Below, piece after piece: positions 16,048 to 23,858 of a stretch of 64,000 bases of DNA. The notes under the pieces are model-generated. The model was given only the letters and a program-made list of their open reading frames with translations, was not told where the DNA came from and made no database searches. The position numbers and the translations under genes were made by a program. Source of the DNA: Alistipes sp. Lineage in GTDB: Bacteria; Bacteroidota; Bacteroidia; Bacteroidales; Rikenellaceae. The stretch covers positions 1 to 64,000 of the forward strand of contig JAGBAX010000021.1 of the NCBI GenBank assembly GCA_017938765.1. The letters run 5' to 3'. Position 1 is the first letter of the stretch. Each line of letters begins with the position of its first letter.

Positions 16048-17174
16048 AGACAATAGCTTTAGAGTGTAAGATTATCTTCAAGAATGGGGGAGTAGTACTA
16101 ATACTTATTCTTGCTCCGATAATTTATGCAACACTCTACTCCTCCTGCTATGCAAAACAGGTGTTAGAGCGTGTTCCGATAGCTATTGTAGACAACAGCC
16201 ACAGCCATAGCTCAAGGGAGTTTATATCCTATCTATCAGCCTCGCCATATCTCAATCCACTATATACAGCCACAGATATTACAGAGGCTAAGGAGTTGTT
16301 TTATAATCGCAAAATATATGGCATTGTCTATATTCCAAAGAGCTACGAGACAGAGATTATAAGAGGACAACAGGCGGTAGTCTCCCTATATTGCGATGCG
16401 AGCTACTTTCTGATGTATCGTCAAGTATTTCAAGGGGTTGTGGGCGTTATTTCAACCTTTAACAGAGAGATTGGCATAGAGCCAGTGGTTGATTTTAGGT
16501 CGCACAATCTTTTCAACCCCTATTTGGGTTACGGAACATTTATAATGCCTGCAATATTGGTTGTAATACTCCAACAGACATTACTGATGGGTATAGGTGT
16601 TGTCGGTGGTATATGGAGTCGCAGACAACTCTACAAGGGCAAAAGTGTAATGCAAACCATTGTATCAAAAGCAATCGTCTACGGAGCTATCTATGCCGTT
16701 ATTGCCGCATACATACTTACAATACACTACCGCATATTCGGCTATCCAACAAATGGAACTATATGGACCTGTATAGCGATTATCTTCCCATATATACTCT
16801 CCGTAATACTACTTGCAATAACACTCTCAACACTATACAAACGTCCCGAAACAGCAGTAATCTGCACACTATGGACATCAATACCTATATTACTACTCAG
16901 TGGCGCATCTCTCCCGCCAGAGGCCTTTCCACACTGGATGCACACAATCGGGAAGATAATCCCAAGTAGCAGCGCTGTAACAGCATTTATTCGCGCTCAG
17001 AGTATGGGTGCTGATATAACTGATGTAGGTGTAGAGGTTATCAGATTATGGGCATTAGTTGCAATATATGGCACAACGTCCTACTTAGCTCTAAAAAAAC
17101 GGATGTCCGGGCGAACTACCAAATCCCGAACATCCAACCTATCATCTTACAACGATAGGCACACACTACTATAA
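16041..17174 (+). CDS. ABC-2 type permease, second of two
   Basis: 377 residues, paralogous to the preceding gene: N-terminal helix (VVLILILAPIIYATLYSSCY), the same outer-domain opening VPIAIVDNSHS, then about five helices. The last ~30 codons, encoding a basic Ser/Arg/Thr-rich tail, overlap an intrinsic terminator of the convergent TonB-family gene (17093-17135). The tail may therefore be a recent extension. It ends the TolC/HlyD/permease operon. Confidence 0.85.
   Translation: MLKTIALECKIIFKNGGVVLILILAPIIYATLYSSCYAKQVLERVPIAIVDNSHSHSSREFISYLSASPYLNPLYTATDITEAKELFYNRKIYGIVYIPKSYETEIIRGQQAVVSLYCDASYFLMYRQVFQGVVGVISTFNREIGIEPVVDFRSHNLFNPYLGYGTFIMPAILVVILQQTLLMGIGVVGGIWSRRQLYKGKSVMQTIVSKAIVYGAIYAVIAAYILTIHYRIFGYPTNGTIWTCIAIIFPYILSVILLAITLSTLYKRPETAVICTLWTSIPILLLSGASLPPEAFPHWMHTIGKIIPSSSAVTAFIRAQSMGADITDVGVEVIRLWALVAIYGTTSYLALKKRMSGRTTKSRTSNLSSYNDRHTLL
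17093..17135 (-). terminator. Intrinsic terminator of the TonB-family gene, inside the convergent CDS
   Basis: On the minus strand, GGATGTTCGGG pairs with CCCGGACATCC (10 of 11 pairs), followed by GTTTTTTT. It sits 75 bp past the stop at 17210 and within the 3' end of the plus-strand permease gene. Confidence 0.85.
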
Positions 17175-17209
17175 AAAACCTTATGCCGTTATAAAAAGCC
17201 GTCTTATCA

Positions 17210-20200
17210 CTATCTTCTCATCGGGCCCATACGCATACCACCGGTATTTGCACCCATACCTACAGAAGATTTACTCTCCTTATAGTCATAGTCAGACATC
17301 TGCTTACTACCTCGCTTACCAAAGTGGCGAAGGTTGTAGACAAACTGTATGCTGTAGTAGCGACCAATAACGCTATTTGTCATATTCTGTGTATATCCAG
17401 AGCCTGTTGTGCGACTAAAGGCTGTATTCTGGTTTGCAACATCGTTTACACCAATCTGAATCTCACCTCGCTTGTTCTTAAACAACTTCTTTCCCAAGTA
17501 GAGGTTACAAAGGACATACTGCTCGTTATAGTCCTGAGTAATACCCAGATACTGGTTGTATGAGCAGGCCGCTGTAAAGGTAAAGCCCTTCCAGAACACC
17601 CACTTCAGAGTACCAGATGCAACATGGTTGAAGTAGTCGTTCTTACCCCCTGCGCGAGCTGCTGTATTCCAAGCCTGATTGTATGTACCACGCCAAGAGA
17701 GGGTAAAGTCAATATTCTCTGAAATATTACTACCCAGCGTAACATTTGCATCGTAGCCGATATTCTTTGCAAGGTTAGTTGTAAATTTGTGGTTGATAAT
17801 ATTCTCCACAACATTGCCTTGTGTGCTATAGATTGCCGTTGGAACAATATTGTAGTTTACACCAGCACTCAAGTTAAGGTTACACTTCATAAATGAGAGT
17901 GGCAAACCGAGGCTTACATGTGTTCTCAAGCTCCAATATCCGTCAAGGTTCTCATACGAGGTAATGCGTTGTGGGGTGTAGTGCTCGCCCTTTGAGTTAA
18001 GCGGAATATCCTTCATATCGCCAAACTGTGTCAGCTGGAAGCCTGTAGGGCAGTAGAGAGTAGACGATGAGATATAGTTCTGCTGATTCTGGAGCGAGAA
18101 CATCCACATAAATGTACGGCCCTTCTCAATATTTGAGTGGATATAGTGGAAGTTAATTCGGTGGGTAAATGAAGGGTTAAGATCCTTATTACCGACACTC
18201 AAGTACTGCGGAGTTGATACATCAAAGATATTCTGCAGTTGGGTTACTGACGGAGCGCTTGTCCAAGAGCGCAAGAAGAGTCGGATTGAGTTCTCCTTGT
18301 TGAACGCATAGTTAAGCATTCCAAAGTAGAGGAAGTTGTTGAATGTACGGTTAATCTTATCGCTCTGGCCACCAACAATATTTCCATCAAGAATAGAGCG
18401 CTGATAGTAGACATTCGCCACAATAGTGTTTCTATTCTTAGAGAAGCGAAAACCTGGACCAACGCGGTGTGTCCAATAACCGCTCTCGTACTTGGAGGTC
18501 ATCTGTTGGTTGATTTTTTGGGAAGATGAATCAAAGTGCTCGTCATCATAATAGAACGCCTCTTGATTCTTGATTTCATCCTCATACGAGAGTCGGTATT
18601 GCAAACTGAGCGAACTATACTGCGACAGCGGCTCATTGTAAGTTACATTTCCACGAACTGAATACTCGCGTGTTGGAGCAGTAATAATCTGATATACAGG
18701 AGAGTAGAGCAGTGGATTAGACTGCATATCACGCCAATTAGCATCAGGCCCAAAGTACTGACCAAATAACTGTGAGTCGTATGGGTCAATTCCTGCAGAC
18801 TCATTTGAGATAAGCTTACGGCGATTGTGATTATCGCGATAGTTAAAACTTCCGTCAACAGTAAGAGTACGACCCGGCTTGGCAATCTTTACACGATACT
18901 GCAGAAACTCGCGGAAGTTAATTCCATAGCCACGACGCTCACTCTTGTCATACTGATATAGCAGACCACTCTCGCCATACTGGTAGCCTTCAGTTGTAGA
19001 GTTAGGATTATTACCCTGATAGCTAAAAGATGTACGCGACATTAGCGACTGATTGCGAGATATCTTCCAATCTAAACGAGCATTGAGTCGGTGGTTGTTA
19101 TTCAGAGTCTTTGAATATCCCTCCTTGTGCAGTGTATCCACTGGCGATGGGTCCTCATACCATGTATCTGTCTCAGAGAGGTTCTTAGTGCTTGTGTTGT
19201 TAAAGAAGTAGCTACCCTGAAATTTAACCTGATCCTTACGACCCCAATTATCGGAGTAGTTAAGACCTATAGAGTTTACAAGGGCCACACCACTCTGTGG
19301 GCGCACCATATACTGACCAAAGCCACGACGGCCACCACCGCCACTACCTCCACCAGAGACACCAAGAATATCCTCAAAGGAGAAGTTCTGCTGGTTGATG
19401 TTATTAAACTGTCCGATGAGTGACACACGGCTATCACCTTGGAAGAAGTTTACATTACCACCGACAGTATACTTATGGTGTGATGTAACATCGTCTGTTA
19501 CTGGCTGATATCCATAGCCAGCATACATCTTACCAAACTGTCCCTGACGCATATTTGTCTTGGTAACGATATTAAGCGCCTTATAGCCCTCGCCATCGTC
19601 CATACCAGAGAACTCGGCTTGGTCAGAGAGTTTATTGAAGACCTCCACGCGCTCTACAGCCTCTGCAGGAAGCGACTTGATGGCAGTACTTACATCCTCG
19701 CCAAAGAACTCCTTACCATCAACAAAGACCTTCTGGATAGTCTCGCCCTGCGCCTCTACAGTACCATCATTTATATTAATACCCGGCATCTTCTTGAGCA
19801 ATCCCTCCACATCGGCATCATTTGCAACCTTAAATGCACCAGCGTTATAGCTCAGAGTATCGCCATTTTGCGAAGCACGAAGCGACTTTACCTCCTTAAC
19901 AACAGTCTCAATGCGAGTAGTACTCTCCTTCATCGTAACCTTGCCAAGTGAGACGGTTGCTGACTTTACATTAAACGTCTTAGTCATATCAGCATAACCA
20001 AGGCAAGTAGCAAGCATAGTATACTCGCCATAGTTCAGAGCAGGAAAAGTGACCGTTCCATCAACATTTGAGGTGTAATACCTCTTATTATCAGGTGTTT
20101 TAGTAGGGTAGACCTCCACAACCGCACCGATAACAGCCTGCTTTGAGGCCTCATCCACCAGTACAAAGGTTACTTTTCCCTTTGACTGAGCCATTGCCGC

Positions 20201-20245
20201 AGTAAATGTAGCAAGGAGTGTAAAAAGTAATAAAATTCGTTTCAT
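17210..20245 (-). CDS. TonB-dependent-receptor-like outer-membrane beta-barrel protein
   Basis: 1011 residues. Signal peptide (MKRILLLFTLLATFTAAMAQ), a CarboxypepD_reg-like beta-sandwich (~24-110), a plug-like domain (~130-235, with KKMPGININDGTV and VFVDGKEFFGEDV), then a long barrel of OMP_b-brl_3 type. It lacks the SusC-specific signature and has no SusD partner nearby. The C-terminal tail is rich in Gly/Met/Arg (GMGANTGGMRMGPMRR) rather than ending in an aromatic. It probably imports or exports an unknown ligand. A LytTR/LytS pair lies directly upstream on the same strand, separated by a promoter. Confidence 0.85.
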   Translation of the reverse strand: MKRILLLFTLLATFTAAMAQSKGKVTFVLVDEASKQAVIGAVVEVYPTKTPDNKRYYTSNVDGTVTFPALNYGEYTMLATCLGYADMTKTFNVKSATVSLGKVTMKESTTRIETVVKEVKSLRASQNGDTLSYNAGAFKVANDADVEGLLKKMPGININDGTVEAQGETIQKVFVDGKEFFGEDVSTAIKSLPAEAVERVEVFNKLSDQAEFSGMDDGEGYKALNIVTKTNMRQGQFGKMYAGYGYQPVTDDVTSHHKYTVGGNVNFFQGDSRVSLIGQFNNINQQNFSFEDILGVSGGGSGGGGRRGFGQYMVRPQSGVALVNSIGLNYSDNWGRKDQVKFQGSYFFNNTSTKNLSETDTWYEDPSPVDTLHKEGYSKTLNNNHRLNARLDWKISRNQSLMSRTSFSYQGNNPNSTTEGYQYGESGLLYQYDKSERRGYGINFREFLQYRVKIAKPGRTLTVDGSFNYRDNHNRRKLISNESAGIDPYDSQLFGQYFGPDANWRDMQSNPLLYSPVYQIITAPTREYSVRGNVTYNEPLSQYSSLSLQYRLSYEDEIKNQEAFYYDDEHFDSSSQKINQQMTSKYESGYWTHRVGPGFRFSKNRNTIVANVYYQRSILDGNIVGGQSDKINRTFNNFLYFGMLNYAFNKENSIRLFLRSWTSAPSVTQLQNIFDVSTPQYLSVGNKDLNPSFTHRINFHYIHSNIEKGRTFMWMFSLQNQQNYISSSTLYCPTGFQLTQFGDMKDIPLNSKGEHYTPQRITSYENLDGYWSLRTHVSLGLPLSFMKCNLNLSAGVNYNIVPTAIYSTQGNVVENIINHKFTTNLAKNIGYDANVTLGSNISENIDFTLSWRGTYNQAWNTAARAGGKNDYFNHVASGTLKWVFWKGFTFTAACSYNQYLGITQDYNEQYVLCNLYLGKKLFKNKRGEIQIGVNDVANQNTAFSRTTGSGYTQNMTNSVIGRYYSIQFVYNLRHFGKRGSKQMSDYDYKESKSSVGMGANTGGMRMGPMRR

Positions 20246-20293
20246 ATAGTTATTTGGTAGTTCCGTTATTGTTTGTGCAGTGTTTTACGGCTG

Positions 20294-20301
20294 CAAAAGT
20301 A
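20294..20301 (-). promoter_or_regulatory. -7 box of the TonB-family gene
   Basis: TACTTTTG on the minus strand, 49 bp upstream of the start codon at 20245, in the gap that separates this gene from the LytTR regulator. Confidence 0.6.
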
Positions 20302-20377
20302 AAAAAATAATCGTTCCACGAGACTTAAAAATCTGTGAAACGACCAAATGAGAGGGTGAATCGCCCTATATTTTCGC

Positions 20378-21130
20378 TCAACTTATGAGCCACTGCTTAA
20401 ACTCTGGCACACGAGCCTTTGAAACGATAATCTTCTCTGGTGTCTCCATCTTCAAATTGACAGACAACCTACTGCCAAACCATACCGAAATATCAGCCAC
20501 AGCATCGCGAGCAATGATAAACTGTCGGTTAGCACGATAGAATTTTGTTGGACTCAACATACCCTGTAGAGCCTCAAGCGTATACTCCATAGGGTAACGC
20601 TCGCCATTATATCCATAGGCAAAAACCTTCTCTTCAGAAGTGTAACAGTAGGCGATATCCTCCTGACCAAGTGGAATAAGTTTATCCCTAAAGCGCACAA
20701 GGAAACTCTGGCGCAAAGTCTTCTGCTCAGCCACCATAGTATCAACGCGAGCCGTATAATCACTTCTATCAACGCCAGTAAGGTTGCGCCACTTATCAAC
20801 AGCGCGACGAACCCCTTGCTCATTTATCGGTTTAAGTAAATAGTCTATACTATTGACCTCAAAGGCTTTAAGAGCATACTGGTCGTAGGCTGTTGTAAAG
20901 ACAACGGGGCAGGTAATCTTCACCTTATCAAATATCTTGAACGACTCGCCGTCTGAAAGCTGTATATCCATAAAGACAAGGTCTGGCATAGGGTTATTCT
21001 CAAACCACTCTACACTATCAACGACCGTATCAATAACATCCACAACCTCCGCCTCTGGTGTCACGCTCTTAAGAATACTGCGCAAGTTCTGTGCAGCAGC
21101 GGTCTCATCCTCAATAATCAAAAGTTTCAT
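20378..21130 (-). CDS. LytTR family response regulator
   Basis: 250 residues. The receiver domain shows the acidic pair (IIEDE, Asp8), phospho-acceptor Asp55 (FMDIQLSDG) and the switch Thr/Lys region (FTTAYDQYALKAF). A LytTR DNA-binding domain (~145-250) holds FLVRFRDKLIPL and FYRANRQFIIA. It would be phosphorylated by the kinase encoded immediately upstream, 3 bp away. It may control the TonB-family gene downstream; this is inferred from position. Confidence 0.95.
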   Translation of the reverse strand: MKLLIIEDETAAAQNLRSILKSVTPEAEVVDVIDTVVDSVEWFENNPMPDLVFMDIQLSDGESFKIFDKVKITCPVVFTTAYDQYALKAFEVNSIDYLLKPINEQGVRRAVDKWRNLTGVDRSDYTARVDTMVAEQKTLRQSFLVRFRDKLIPLGQEDIAYCYTSEEKVFAYGYNGERYPMEYTLEALQGMLSPTKFYRANRQFIIARDAVADISVWFGSRLSVNLKMETPEKIIVSKARVPEFKQWLIS

Positions 21131-21133
21131 AGG

Positions 21134-22459
21134 CTATGCTCGTTTTAGTGGCAGGCGAACAATAAACTCGTTGCCGTTACTCTCAATCACAATCTTCTTA
21201 CCAAGCATCAATTCATATCTACTACTGAGATTCTGCAAGCCTGTACCTGTACCAACCTGCGGCTCAAGAAGAGGTCTGATTGGGTTAGAAACAACAAGAC
21301 ATCCATTCTCGGTGTGAATAGAGACGCGCAGAGGATTTTTAGCTGTTATAGCATTGTGTTTCACAGCATTACCAATAAGTGGCTGAAGAGATAGTGCAGG
21401 CAGAAGATAGTCATAATACTCCTCATCTACTGCAATATCAAAGAATATCTTATCAGCATAGCGGATATGGAACATATAGCAGTACGCCTCGGCAAAACTC
21501 ATCTCATCACGAAGTGTTACAAGTTCTGAATTATTACCATTCTGAGTAATATATCTGAAGGTATACGAGAGCTGGTCAATATACTCCAGAGCGCGCTCCG
21601 AGTCACGCTCACGCACAAGCATAGAGAGCGAGTTGAGCGAGTTAAAGAAGAAGTGTGGATTTATCTGGCTCACGAGCATATTATATCGCGTCGTAAGATT
21701 CTCGTTCTGCAACTGTTCATTCTCAAGCAAAATCTGCTGTCGCTGGTATATCAGCACATATATCTGCGAGTAGAGAAGTACCACAGCAAGCATAAACAGA
21801 CACTTAAGCATTACCACAAAGTCAAGCATATGGTCAACCTGACAAACCAATTTTGTCTCGCCCGTATGGTAGAATGTGATAGGCGAGAGCAGGTATGCTA
21901 CCGAAGTAACCACAACCGCCACAACAGCACGAGCAAAGAGCGAAGTCCATATCGGCTTATCTCCCGTACGGCGGAAGGTCATAATCAGAAGCAGGAGCAG
22001 AGAGACGACCATATAGAAAAAAATCTGATAGAGAACAACCTGCCACTGGTCAGAGCTATTGTAGAGCGACCCATAGTCAAAAGGTTGTCCATTGCGTTCA
22101 AGCAGTCGGCTCATAATAGGGTGAGCATCCTCATATCGGTCTTGATTTCTTGCCTCAATCTTGAGCACATCGCCCGACACAAGCTCTAACCTACGTACAG
22201 AACGACGGTCTACATAGACACTATCACCACTCTTACTTTCAATAATATATCCGTAACCATCTACACTAAGACTTAAAGTACCGTCCACAACAACGACTGG
22301 ACTATTATTATGGCGACCAGCAGACTTACTACCCCTAATTTCTGACGACTGATTGACAACCATCAGTAGCATATAGGAGAAGTTGACAATAAGGCTGATA
22401 ACTAAAGCCACCAGCGTAAAAGATATTATCGGAGACTTTGTCCCAATCTTTAGTTTCAT
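21134..22459 (-). CDS. LytS-type sensor histidine kinase
   Basis: 441 residues. One N-terminal membrane helix (~11-35), a ~100-residue periplasmic domain, three further helices (~140-235), then a His_kinase (PF06580) region with the phospho-acceptor His269 in INPHFFFNSLNSL and the N-box LIGNAVKHNA. GTGTGLQNLSSRYELM forms the G-box. The architecture matches kinases paired with LytTR regulators. The signal is unknown. Operon with the regulator gene downstream. Confidence 0.93.
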   Translation of the reverse strand: MKLKIGTKSPIISFTLVALVISLIVNFSYMLLMVVNQSSEIRGSKSAGRHNNSPVVVVDGTLSLSVDGYGYIIESKSGDSVYVDRRSVRRLELVSGDVLKIEARNQDRYEDAHPIMSRLLERNGQPFDYGSLYNSSDQWQVVLYQIFFYMVVSLLLLLIMTFRRTGDKPIWTSLFARAVVAVVVTSVAYLLSPITFYHTGETKLVCQVDHMLDFVVMLKCLFMLAVVLLYSQIYVLIYQRQQILLENEQLQNENLTTRYNMLVSQINPHFFFNSLNSLSMLVRERDSERALEYIDQLSYTFRYITQNGNNSELVTLRDEMSFAEAYCYMFHIRYADKIFFDIAVDEEYYDYLLPALSLQPLIGNAVKHNAITAKNPLRVSIHTENGCLVVSNPIRPLLEPQVGTGTGLQNLSSRYELMLGKKIVIESNGNEFIVRLPLKRA

Positions 22460-22481
22460 AGCGTAGATGTGTTAAAAGTTA

Positions 22482-23012
22482 CTACTCCTCGTCGTACCAA
22501 GAGGCATACATACGGTAGTCGCGAGCAATGCGGGCAATGATTGTCTCACGCTGCTCTGGGGTTACCTCCTTAACCTTCTTGGCAGGCACACCTGCATAGA
22601 CAGAGTTAGGCTCAAGTTTTGACCCTGAAAGTACAAGCGCATTGGCTGCAATGATACAACCTGTAGCCACAACTGCATTGTCAAGGATAGTTGCACCCAT
22701 ACCAATCAGGCAGTTATCCTCAATAATAGCTCCGTGTATAGTTGCATTATGACCCACCGACACATCGTTACCGATATGGGTCTGCGAAGGCTTTGGAGAG
22801 CCATCATAGAGGGTGTGAATCACTGTTCCATCCTGAATATTTGTTCTATCGCCGATAGTGATTGTATTAACATCGCCACGCAGAACAACATTATACCACA
22901 GTGAGGAGTCCTTACCCACTGTAACATCGCCAATAAGCACTGCTGTCTCGGCAACAAAAGTACCCTCGCCAACCTTTGGCGTATGGTTACGAACTGATTT
23001 GATATATGCCAT
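22482..23012 (-). CDS. Gamma carbonic anhydrase family protein
   Basis: 176 residues of left-handed beta-helix hexapeptide repeats. Zinc-type histidines are visible in IHTLYD and SVGHNATIHG. The family includes active gamma carbonic anhydrases and YrdA/PaaY-like proteins, so enzymatic activity is probable but not certain. It begins 18 bp after the mazG stop and is likely co-transcribed with it. Confidence 0.88.
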   Translation of the reverse strand: MAYIKSVRNHTPKVGEGTFVAETAVLIGDVTVGKDSSLWYNVVLRGDVNTITIGDRTNIQDGTVIHTLYDGSPKPSQTHIGNDVSVGHNATIHGAIIEDNCLIGMGATILDNAVVATGCIIAANALVLSGSKLEPNSVYAGVPAKKVKEVTPEQRETIIARIARDYRMYASWYDEE

Positions 23013-23030
23013 ATTATCTAATTTTATGAT

Positions 23031-23801
23031 TTACAACTTCTTAGCCTCTTGCCAATACTCTTCAAGCTGCTCCAAAGGAATCTCGGAGACCATCTTCCCC
23101 TGCTCAGTTGCACGAGCCTCTACGTGGTTAAAGCGGCTGATAAACTTCAGATTTGTACGCTCAAGGGCATTCTCTGGGTCAATACCATATAGTCGGCAAG
23201 CGTTGATAAGGGCGAAGAAGAGGTCTCCAATCTCGCCCTCCATCTTATCCTTATCGTGTGCGGCAATCTCTACATCAATCTCGGCAATCTCCTCACGTAC
23301 CTTATCCCAAATATCCTCCTTCTGCTCCCAGTCAAAGCCCGCAGAGGCAGCCTTCTCGCCCAGACGGAAAGCCTTAACCATTGCAGGCAACTGGCGTGGT
23401 ACGCCTCCCAGAAGACCCGCCTTACGAGCCTTCTTGCGAAGCTTGAGAGCTTCCCAGTTCTGCTTAACAACATCTGGCGTAGAGGCGTGTACATCGCCAT
23501 AAACGTGTGGGTGGCGATATATCAGCTTATCACACAGCGCATTGCATACATCCGCAAAGTCAAAAGCACCCTGCTCATCAGCCATCTTTGAGTAGAAGAC
23601 AATATGCAGAAGCACGTCGCCAAGCTCCTCCTTAATGTCATCCATATTGCCGTCTGTAATAGCACCAACAAGCTCATAAACCTCCTCAATAGTATTGTTT
23701 CTCAGTGAAGCAAAGGTCTGCTCTCTATCCCAAGGGCACTGCTCACGCAGGGTATCCATAACCTCAAGCACGCGAGCCATTGCCTTTAATTTATTCTCCA
23801 T
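23031..23801 (-). CDS. mazG: MazG nucleoside triphosphate pyrophosphohydrolase
   Basis: 256 residues from the ATG at 23801. The upstream TTG extension to 23825 is rejected because a -7 box (23823-23830) lies in it. Two MazG domains are present: EEVYELVGAITDG with KEELGDVLLHIVFYSKMAD, and a second with EIAEIDVEI and EGEIGDLFFALINACR, giving the ExxE/ExxD metal ligands. It hydrolyses non-canonical or excess NTPs to NMP and PPi. First gene of the mazG-carbonic anhydrase operon. Confidence 0.93.
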   Translation of the reverse strand: MENKLKAMARVLEVMDTLREQCPWDREQTFASLRNNTIEEVYELVGAITDGNMDDIKEELGDVLLHIVFYSKMADEQGAFDFADVCNALCDKLIYRHPHVYGDVHASTPDVVKQNWEALKLRKKARKAGLLGGVPRQLPAMVKAFRLGEKAASAGFDWEQKEDIWDKVREEIAEIDVEIAAHDKDKMEGEIGDLFFALINACRLYGIDPENALERTNLKFISRFNHVEARATEQGKMVSEIPLEQLEEYWQEAKKL

Positions 23802-23807
23802 AATATA

Positions 23808-23839
23808 TTTGTTATTTTTCTGCAAATATAGTAATTTTG
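23808..23839 (+). promoter_or_regulatory. Promoter of the GH20 operon
   Basis: -33 TTTG (23808-23811), 20-bp spacer, -7 TAATTTTG (23832-23839), 20 bp before the start codon. It overlaps the divergent mazG promoter. Confidence 0.7.
23823..23830 (-). promoter_or_regulatory. -7 box of mazG
   Basis: TATATTTG on the minus strand, 22 bp before the mazG ATG. It overlaps the spacer of the divergent GH20 promoter, so the two units may compete for polymerase. Confidence 0.6.
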
Positions 23840-23858
23840 TGGGAAATATGATATCAGT

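Noticed and set aside
23802-23825. TTG start extending mazG
   Set aside because: The extension overlaps the promoter, and the conserved protein begins at the ATG at 23801.
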